A DNA stretch of 64,000 nucleotides from Sphingomonas aquatilis (GTDB lineage: Bacteria; Pseudomonadota; Alphaproteobacteria; Sphingomonadales; Sphingomonadaceae), in contig NZ_JACIDB010000006.1 of NCBI RefSeq assembly GCF_014196115.1, positions 1 to 64,000 on the forward strand. Direction: 5' to 3'. This document shows, in pieces, positions 57,990-64,000 of this stretch. The position numbers were made by a program, and so were the translations under genes. How positions within the stretch are numbered: position 1 is the stretch's first letter; every line of letters starts with the position of its first letter. The notes beneath the pieces are model-generated. The model saw only the letters and a list, made by a program, of their open reading frames with translations. It searched no databases and was not told the DNA's origin.

Positions 57990-59321
57990 ATGGATGACGA
58001 TCGATTCGAGGCACGGCATCGGGCGGTGCCGACGGGCAGGCTTGCGCGACTAGGCGGGTTCGGGCGGCTTGCCGGCGGTGTGGCGGGCGGCATGCTGGCC
58101 GAGGGCGCGCGGCGGCTGGCGCAGGGCGAGCGGCCACGGATGGGTGATCTGGTGATGACCCCGGCGAATGCGGCGCGTGTCGCCGACCGATTGTCGCACC
58201 TGCGCGGCGCGGCGATGAAGCTCGGGCAGATGATCTCGATGGACGCCGGCGATGTGCTGCCGCCCGAACCGTCGGCGATCCTCGCGCGGCTGCGCAACCA
58301 GGGCTATCGCATGCCGCCGCAGCAGCTCGACCAGGTACTGGCCCGCGAATGGGGTCGGGACTGGCGGCGCCGGTTCCGGCATTTCGAGGCGGCGCCGGTT
58401 GCGGCGGCCTCGATCGGGCAGGTGCATCGCGCGACGCTGCCCGACGGGCGGCGGCTGGCGATCAAGGTGCAATATCCCGGTGTTGCGGAGAGCATCGATT
58501 CCGACGTCGACAATGTCGCGACGTTGCTGCGCGTATCGGGGCTGCTGCCGCGCGGGCTGGATATCACGCCGCTGCTCGACGAGGCGAAGCGGCAGCTGGC
58601 CGAGGAAGCCGATTATACGCGCGAAGGCGAGCAGATGCGCGCTTATGCCGCGCGGCTGGATGGGGACGCGCGCTATGTCGTGCCGACGCTGGAGTCGGAG
58701 CTGACGACGCGAAACGTGCTGGCGATGAGCTTCGTCGAAGGGCAGGCGATCGAGACGCTGGAGGGTGCCTCGCAGGACGCGCGCGATGCCGCGATGACCG
58801 CGCTGGTAACGTTGGTGTTGCGCGAATTGTTCGAGTTCGGCGTGATGCAGACCGATCCCAATTTCGCCAATTACCGCTGGCAGGCGGATAGCGGCGCGCT
58901 GGTGCTGCTCGATTTCGGGGCGACGCGCGCGGTGCCGGCGGAGACGGCGGATGCCTATCGCCGGTTGATCGAGGCGGGACTGGCACGCGATCGGGACATG
59001 ATCCGCGAGGTGGCGGTGGAGACGGGCTTTATCGGGGTCGACGCCGCGCGGGCGCACCGTGGGGCGGTCGATCGGATCATCGCGGCAATCGACGCGGCGC
59101 TCAACCGGCCTGGCACGTTCGACTTCGGCGACCGCGCCTTCGTGCCGGTGGTGCGTGAGGAGGCAAAGGCGATGATCGCCGATCGCGACACCTGGCACGT
59201 ACCGCATGTCGAAACGCTGTTCGTGCAACGCAAGGTCAGCGGCACGGCGCTGCTCGCCGCGCGGCTGAAGGCGCGGGTAGACGTGCGCGGGCTTGCCGCC
59301 GCGGCAATCGGGCGCGCCTAG
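57990..59321 (+). CDS. ABC1/UbiB-family atypical kinase
   Basis: 443 residues. Marks of the ADCK/UbiB family: KxGQ motif (MKLGQMIS), the Ala-rich loop (AAASIGQVHRA), IKVQYPG with the Lys, QTDPNFANYRW with the catalytic Asp, VLLDFGATR. UbiB-like proteins support ubiquinone synthesis or lipid handling. ATG at 57990. The stop TAG shares four bases (CTAG) with the stop of the convergent exporter gene. Confidence 0.93.
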   Translation: MDDDRFEARHRAVPTGRLARLGGFGRLAGGVAGGMLAEGARRLAQGERPRMGDLVMTPANAARVADRLSHLRGAAMKLGQMISMDAGDVLPPEPSAILARLRNQGYRMPPQQLDQVLAREWGRDWRRRFRHFEAAPVAAASIGQVHRATLPDGRRLAIKVQYPGVAESIDSDVDNVATLLRVSGLLPRGLDITPLLDEAKRQLAEEADYTREGEQMRAYAARLDGDARYVVPTLESELTTRNVLAMSFVEGQAIETLEGASQDARDAAMTALVTLVLRELFEFGVMQTDPNFANYRWQADSGALVLLDFGATRAVPAETADAYRRLIEAGLARDRDMIREVAVETGFIGVDAARAHRGAVDRIIAAIDAALNRPGTFDFGDRAFVPVVREEAKAMIADRDTWHVPHVETLFVQRKVSGTALLAARLKARVDVRGLAAAAIGRA

Positions 59322-60781
59322 CGGGCGGTGTGGCCGCTCATCTCGGCACCGGCGTCGGCCGCGAACCGGCGGTTCCAGATGACCGCCGATGCGGAGATGG
59401 TGGCGACGACGACGAAGGCGAGCGAGAAGGTGAGCAGCGTCGGCTGGGGGGTGCCCTCCATCACCGAGCCGATCTCCAGCACCGTCGCGGCGGTGCAGAT
59501 GCCGAGCGACAGCGTCAGCTGTTGAAAGGTCGCGTAGAAGCTGGTCGCCGCGCTCATCTGCGCCTTGTCGGTGTCGGCATAGGCGATGGCGTTGTAGCCG
59601 GTGAACTGGAACGAGGTGAAGAAGCCCGAAATGCCGAGGACCAGCACGATCGCGGCCGTCGGCCAATCGGGGCGGAACAGCGCGCAGGTCGCATAGCCGA
59701 GGCTACTGGCGATCCCCGAAACGATCAGGCTGCGGCGAAAGCCCCAACGACGCAGTACGCGCGGGGCGAGCGCCTTCATCGCCAGCGCGCCGATCGCGCC
59801 GGCCATGGTGATCGTGCCCGTCTTCGCTGCGGTGAGGCCGAAGCCGAGCTGCAGCATGAGCGGGAGCAGGAACGGCTGCGCCCCTTGCGTGATGCGGGTC
59901 AGCGATCCGGCGATCACCGACAGGCGGAAGGTGGGCACCCGCATCAGCGCGGGGTCGAGGATCGGATCGGCCACGTGACGGGCGTGGCGGAAATAGGCGA
60001 CGCCCATGCCGAGGCCCGCGACCAGCAGGATCAGCGCGACCAACCCGGTGCCGGGGCGGCTCGCCAACTCGAAGCCGAACAAAAGGCAGCCGAGCGACAC
60101 GCCCGACAGAATGAAACCGACCAGATCGAAACGGGCGCGCGCGTCGCCGCGCACCTCCGGCACCAACAGCAACGCACCGATGATGCCCATCACGCCGAAG
60201 GGGATGTTGAGGTAGAAGATCCAGCGCCAGTCGAGCCAGGTGACGATGAAGCCGCCGATCGGTGGCCCCAGGATCGGGCCGGCGAGCGCGGGCATGACCA
60301 GCCAGGACAAGGCCTGGACCATGTCCTCCTTGGCGACGCTGCGCAGCAGGACGAGACGGCCGACCGGCACCATCATCGCGCCGCCGATCCCCTGGACGAA
60401 GCGGGCGGCGACCAGTGTCGGCAGCGACCCGGCCTGCGCGCAGGCGATCGAGCCGAGCAGGAAGACGACGATCGCCCAGCAGAAAATGCTGCGGGAGCCG
60501 AAGCGGTCGGCCAGCGTGCCGCTTGCCGGGATGAACAGGGCGAGCGCCAGCAGGTAGCTGGTGAGCGCGAGGCTGAGGCTGGTGGCGGGCGTGCCGAGAT
60601 CGCGGGCCATGGTGGGCAGGGCGACGGTCAGCACGGTCCCGTCGAGCTGCTGCATGAACAGCGCGGAGGCGACGACCAGCGCGATGACGCGATAGCTGCG
60701 GGTGGTGGCGGGCGGTCGCGCCGCGCCGCTGGTGACGGCTTCGACCGCGGGCGCCAGTCCGTCGCCGACATCGGCGCTCAT
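59318..60781 (-). CDS. DHA2-type MFS drug exporter
   Basis: 487 residues, fourteen predicted membrane helices, of the EmrB/QacA type. The first helix carries LFMQQLDGTVLTVALPTMA; motif A is seen in GTLADRFGSRSIF, motif C in LVMPALAGPILGPPIGGFI. Export of drugs or metabolites by proton exchange. ATG 60781 was chosen. The 289 bp upstream to 61070 hold no other gene; a terminator for the next gene lies at its edge. Confidence 0.92.
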   Translation of the reverse strand: MSADVGDGLAPAVEAVTSGAARPPATTRSYRVIALVVASALFMQQLDGTVLTVALPTMARDLGTPATSLSLALTSYLLALALFIPASGTLADRFGSRSIFCWAIVVFLLGSIACAQAGSLPTLVAARFVQGIGGAMMVPVGRLVLLRSVAKEDMVQALSWLVMPALAGPILGPPIGGFIVTWLDWRWIFYLNIPFGVMGIIGALLLVPEVRGDARARFDLVGFILSGVSLGCLLFGFELASRPGTGLVALILLVAGLGMGVAYFRHARHVADPILDPALMRVPTFRLSVIAGSLTRITQGAQPFLLPLMLQLGFGLTAAKTGTITMAGAIGALAMKALAPRVLRRWGFRRSLIVSGIASSLGYATCALFRPDWPTAAIVLVLGISGFFTSFQFTGYNAIAYADTDKAQMSAATSFYATFQQLTLSLGICTAATVLEIGSVMEGTPQPTLLTFSLAFVVVATISASAVIWNRRFAADAGAEMSGHTAR

Positions 60782-61010
60782 CGAAGCGAGGTTACGTCGT
60801 CTCCACCGCATGTCGTTCGTTCATGCTCCTTCGCCCGGCGCGGGGGCATGCGCCGACCCGCTTCGATCGTGATCCTCACCCGGTTCGATGGCGGTGTTCC
60901 GTCCGGCGTTTGCGCTCGACGAGAGCTGTGCCGGGTCGTTCATGGAACGACCGTCTGCGGAGCACCTAATCCCATCCGCCTCGAAACACACGGCGAAAAC
61001 GTCGGCATGG

Positions 61011-61045
61011 AAAAAGGGGCACCGCCGTTGCCGGCGATGCCCCCT
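61011..61045 (-). terminator. rho-independent terminator
   Basis: On the minus strand GGGGCATCGCCG-GCAA-CGGCGGTGCCCC is followed by five T residues. It begins 26 bp after the stop of the repeat protein gene. Confidence 0.9.
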
Positions 61046-61070
61046 TGGTGTCGATGCGACGGATCGCGGG

Positions 61071-61871
61071 TCAGTTGACGCTCAGGCTACCGCTGCCCGA
61101 GGCGCTGCCGCTGGCCGAGGCCGAGCGGTTGCCCGCGGTCGCGGAGCCGCTGCCATTCGCCGAGCCCGAACCGGCAAGCGATAGGCGCGTGCCGTTGGCC
61201 GCGCCGTTAGCAGCGCCTCCGGCGGCGAGGGCGCCTTCGTTCACCCGGTTGCGGGTGGCATTGGCCGCCGTCGTGGTGCGGTCGCGGGCGATCGCCGCCG
61301 TGGCGGCGGCGCGATCGCGCACGGCGCCGGCGGTCGAGGTCGCCCGGTTGCGGGCTGCCGTCGCGGTGGTCGTAGCGCGATCGCGCGCGGCGCCGGCCGT
61401 TGCCGCCGCGCCGTCACGGGCGCCGCGGACGGTGTTGGCGACCTGATCGGTGCCGACCAGCTGCGCGTCGACGCCGCCGTTCGCGCTGCCGCTGGCCGAA
61501 CCGCTCTGGCTCAGCGCCCCGTTGAGCGCGCCGCCCCGCGGGCCGGTCGCGCCGAGCGCGCCGTCGGTGCTGCGGCTGACGCTACCGGCGAGGCCGCCAT
61601 CGGCGCTGGCGCGGCCCGAGCGGGTGTCGATCGAGCGGCTGCCATGCGCCCGTGCCGTACCGTTGACGGTGTTCGACACGCGGCCGCTCGTCTGCCCAAC
61701 GGTCGAGCCGAGCTGGCCTGCGCCGTTCAGCGTGCCCGACACGGCGCCGCCAAGGTTGCCGGCACCGCCCAGCATGCCACCGACGCCGCCACCGCCCAGC
61801 AGCTGCGCCGAAGCGGGGGCCGTCATCAGCATGGTCGTCGCGATCAGGGCGAAACGGATCGTGGGGGTCAT
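61071..61871 (-). CDS. exported repeat protein with six 11-residue repeats
   Basis: 266 residues. Signal peptide (1-22, ASA-Q) and then AQLLGGGGVGG, the same mature start as the protease upstream. A Gly/Ser/Asn-rich region follows to about 150. Six 11-residue repeats lie at 151-216 with the pattern A-R-(D/N)-R-A-T-T-T-A-x-A (e.g. ARDRATTTATA), and then a Gly/Ser-rich tail ending SLSVN. Repeats of this kind form long amphipathic helices in LEA-like or surface proteins. AGGAG precedes ATG 61871. Function unknown. Confidence 0.75.
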   Translation of the reverse strand: MTPTIRFALIATTMLMTAPASAQLLGGGGVGGMLGGAGNLGGAVSGTLNGAGQLGSTVGQTSGRVSNTVNGTARAHGSRSIDTRSGRASADGGLAGSVSRSTDGALGATGPRGGALNGALSQSGSASGSANGGVDAQLVGTDQVANTVRGARDGAAATAGAARDRATTTATAARNRATSTAGAVRDRAAATAAIARDRTTTAANATRNRVNEGALAAGGAANGAANGTRLSLAGSGSANGSGSATAGNRSASASGSASGSGSLSVN

Positions 61872-61968
61872 GAGAAATCTCCTTTCGTCCGAGCCGGGGT
61901 GGGGGACTGCCCGGCTTCCGAAAAGGACAACGATGGACCTTTTCGGTTTAATCCCGGCATCGCGAAAA

Positions 61969-63309
61969 TTATTTCAGGCCGACCACCCTCGGGGGCGTGC
62001 GGCACGTGTCGCAGACGATCCCGCGGCCGATGCGGCCGCTGCCGGGCTTGGCCTCCGCGGCGAGCGCGGCAGGCGTTCCGACACGGGCGAGCGTCGCGGC
62101 GACGAGGGGCGCGGCGAAGCTGGTGCCGCGCAGCACCTCCCACCCGCCGCCGGGCACCGCTCCGACCATGTCCGCGCCCGGTGCCGCGTAATCGAGATGG
62201 AGCGGCTTGCCGGCCTCCATCAACGCCTTGCCCTTGGCGTCAACGCCGGTGACCGCGATCACATCGGAGTAGGAGGCGGGATATTGCGGCGGGGCGGCAG
62301 GGCCGTCGTTGCCGACCGCGGCGACGACACGGATGCCCTTGGCGGTCAATGCACGAATGCCTGCCGCGAGCAGCGGGTTAGGCGGGCCGACCAGGCCGAT
62401 GTTGACGACCTTCGCGCCATTCTGGGCGAGCCAAGACGTGGCGCGGACGATGGCGACGGCCGAGCCGTTGCTCGCCGATCCGCCATAGACGTCGGCGACG
62501 AGTAATCCGGCACCGGGCGTCGCGCCATGGAAGGCGCCGCTGCGGCCCACCATCAACGACGCGACGGCGGTGCCATGGCCGCTGGGCTTGGCCTCCCCCG
62601 CAAAGCCGCGTTGCTCGATGGCGATGCCGGCAAAGGCGGGATGGCGGCCGACGCCGCCGTCGATCAGACCCATGCGCAACGGGGCGCTGCCGATCGCCGC
62701 GCCGCCGCCCGCCAGCGCGCCGGCCATCGCCGCCAGCGGTACGTGCGCGGGTTCGTAGATCGCGTCGAGCGCGTAGGTGCCACCGGGATCGAGCGCGCGC
62801 AGCGCCTCGATTGCCTTGCGCACCGGCTTGCCGCGCGGGGGTGCCAGTATGGATGTGCTGACATCGAGGCCGTCGATCGTCTCGGTGCTGGTCAGCGTAA
62901 AGCCCGCGGCCTTCGCCTTTTCGAGCGTGTCGGGTGAGAGGGCCAGCGCGAGGATCACATCGCGCCGCACCGGATTGCCGTCGTCATCCACGTCCAGCGT
63001 CGCGCGGTTTTCGCGGACCAGTGCGCGCAGGCGTTCCTTGCGCAGCGCCAGTAGGTCGCGGGGGCTGAGCGCACGCAACGCGCCGTCGGCCATCAGCAGC
63101 GGCCCGCCGAGACCGGACGCCACGCCCTGCGACAGCGCGTCGGACGCCTGTTGCCGTGATCCGAGCATGCTGCCCGTGGCACGCTGCACGGTGTCGGTGA
63201 CCCCGCCGAGCGGTGTCCCCAATCCGCCTGCCGGCAGGCCACCGCCCAGCAGCTGCGCCGCAGCCGGGCTGGCCAGACCGATCGTCAGCATCAGCGCCCA
63301 TCGCTTCAT
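61969..63309 (-). CDS. secreted subtilisin-like S8 serine protease
   Basis: 446 residues. Signal peptide (1-18, AAA-Q) followed by AQLLGGGLPAGG. A prodomain-like region covers about 40-185. The catalytic domain has Asp217 (GLIDGGVG), His245 (SGHGTAVASL), Asn334 (AVGNDGP) and Ser397 (RGTSFAAPLVAA). Two Cys (CDTC) lie near the end. AGGAAG precedes ATG 63309. It is divergent from the ECF sigma gene across an inverted repeat, and followed by the LGGG repeat protein, so control by that sigma is possible. Confidence 0.9.
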   Translation of the reverse strand: MKRWALMLTIGLASPAAAQLLGGGLPAGGLGTPLGGVTDTVQRATGSMLGSRQQASDALSQGVASGLGGPLLMADGALRALSPRDLLALRKERLRALVRENRATLDVDDDGNPVRRDVILALALSPDTLEKAKAAGFTLTSTETIDGLDVSTSILAPPRGKPVRKAIEALRALDPGGTYALDAIYEPAHVPLAAMAGALAGGGAAIGSAPLRMGLIDGGVGRHPAFAGIAIEQRGFAGEAKPSGHGTAVASLMVGRSGAFHGATPGAGLLVADVYGGSASNGSAVAIVRATSWLAQNGAKVVNIGLVGPPNPLLAAGIRALTAKGIRVVAAVGNDGPAAPPQYPASYSDVIAVTGVDAKGKALMEAGKPLHLDYAAPGADMVGAVPGGGWEVLRGTSFAAPLVAATLARVGTPAALAAEAKPGSGRIGRGIVCDTCRTPPRVVGLK

Positions 63310-63338
63310 CTTTGTCTTCCTTTTTTGGCTCGCTCCAT

Positions 63339-63370
63339 GGATGAAACGACCGCCGGGTGACGTTTCATCC
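63339..63370. promoter_or_regulatory. 10-bp perfect inverted repeat between protease and sigma genes
   Basis: GGATGAAACG (63339-63348) and CGTTTCATCC (63361-63370) are exact inverted repeats with a 12-bp spacer. Each arm carries TGAAAC, like the -35 of some ECF promoters, on both strands. The site lies 30 bp from the protease start and 25 bp from the sigma start, a likely shared control site. Confidence 0.5.
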
Positions 63371-63394
63371 GCATGGACGAAGGACAGGGCCACT

Positions 63395-63874
63395 TTGGAC
63401 GAAGTCGAGCGACGTTTGGCAAGCCTGTTGCCGCGGCTGAGGCGTTTTGCCCATGGCCTGGCACGCAGCGGCCCCGATGCCGACGATCTCGTGCAGGCGG
63501 CGGCGGAGCGCATGCTGAAGGCGCGCGATCAGTGGCAGCCGGGCACGCATTTCGAGGCCTGGGCCTATCGCGTCGTCCGCAATCTGTGGATCGATACGGC
63601 GCGATCCCGCCAGCGCCGCGAGGCGGTGCATGCGCCCGAGGAACAGGGGATGCAGGTCGGCGTGGCGGGCGATGCCGAGGCGCGGGTCGAACTGTCCTAC
63701 TTGATGCGGGCGCTGGACCGCCTGCCGGACGAGCAGCGCGAGGCGGTGGTGCTGGTGATGATCGAGGGCAAGAGCTACGCCGAAGCGGCGGAGGTGCTCG
63801 AGGTGCCGATGGGCACGCTGACCAGCCGGCTGGTGCGCGGGCGGCAGGCATTGATGGCGGCGGTGGAGGCTTGA
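63395..63874 (+). CDS. ECF sigma factor
   Basis: 159 residues. Region 2 (ARSGPDADDLVQAAAERMLKARDQWQ, FEAWAYRVVRNLWIDTARSR) and region 4 (RALDRLPDEQREAVVLVMIEGKSYAEAAEVLEVPMGTLTSRLVRGRQAL) are complete. The TTG at 63395 with AGGACAGGG upstream is preferred; ATG 63341 would extend it through the inverted repeat. Anti-sigma gene follows directly. Confidence 0.9.
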   Translation: MDEVERRLASLLPRLRRFAHGLARSGPDADDLVQAAAERMLKARDQWQPGTHFEAWAYRVVRNLWIDTARSRQRREAVHAPEEQGMQVGVAGDAEARVELSYLMRALDRLPDEQREAVVLVMIEGKSYAEAAEVLEVPMGTLTSRLVRGRQALMAAVEA

Positions 63875-63877
63875 GCG

Positions 63878-64000
63878 ATGGGTGCTGATCCGGTGGACGA
63901 AGCGGCGATCATCGCCTGGGTCGACGGCGAACTGACCGGGGCGGAGGCCGCGCGGGTCGAGGCCGCGGTGACGAACGATGCCGACTGGCGTGCGCTCGCC
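63878..64000 (+). CDS. anti-sigma factor, cut by the window edge
   Basis: Only the first 41 residues are present, and the frame is still open at base 64000. DEAAIIAWVDGELTGAEAARVEAAV is the typical start of zinc-less anti-sigma factors of this group. The ATG lies 3 bp after the sigma stop. It probably restrains the sigma factor at the membrane. Confidence 0.75.
   Translation, partial: MGADPVDEAAIIAWVDGELTGAEAARVEAAVTNDADWRALA

Noticed and set aside
59330..61078. A 582-codon frame antisense to the MFS exporter
   Set aside because: Charged low-complexity product, mirrored from the codons of the exporter gene.

Overview
The window is GC-rich, densely packed bacterial DNA that looks like the chromosome of an alphaproteobacterium of the order Sphingomonadales (Sphingomonas-like). 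This rests on protein types and layout: class II DAHP synthase, several TonB-dependent receptors, a FecI/FecR pair, an MgtC-like protein, a single LolC/E-type permease with LolD, many GTG/TTG starts, and families of short inverted-repeat elements between genes. I ran no database search; family names come from reading motifs and protein sequences.

Left edge to 4.75 kb: the end of an integrated element. Seven genes on the + strand overlap each other in an unbroken chain. They start with a ParB-like protein cut by the window edge and end in a tyrosine integrase whose stop lies 10 bp from the 3' end of tRNA-Glu(CTC) on the other strand. The rest of the element lies outside the window.

4.8-22.7 kb: chromosomal backbone. 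It holds DAHP synthase, a PDZ/M48 protease, a 2-hydroxyacid dehydrogenase overlapping cysS, envelope glycan genes (a PMT-type membrane glycosyltransferase, a GT2, a ChbG/HpnK-type deacetylase), an ECF sigma/FecR/STN-TonB receptor signalling operon, and a MoxR ATPase / CHAP protein / VWA protein group.

22.8-34.9 kb: a DPP4-like peptidase, an MgtC protein, asd, a FitAB/VapBC-type toxin-antitoxin pair, a small gene broken by an in-frame stop, an alpha/beta hydrolase, an ACE-like M2 peptidase, a peroxiredoxin divergent from a YqgE protein, and ahcY behind a perfect 20-bp palindrome.

34.9-46.7 kb: gyrA, with a cruciform/Z-DNA-prone tract upstream, a short-chain dehydrogenase and yaaA, a TPR protein, an Lrp regulator divergent from a degenerate histidine kinase, a polysaccharide deacetylase, and an hsp20 gene with a sigma-32-like promoter and a ROSE-type RNA thermometer.

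46.9-64 kb: a TonB receptor, lolC/E-lolD, a GNAT, glutathione peroxidase, a DUF308 protein, dnaE, moaB, a UbiB-like kinase and an MFS exporter. The right edge holds a candidate stress or envelope system: an ECF sigma factor and a (cut) anti-sigma factor, divergent across a palindrome from a secreted subtilisin-like protease and a secreted repeat protein that share an AQLLGGG-type mature N-terminus.
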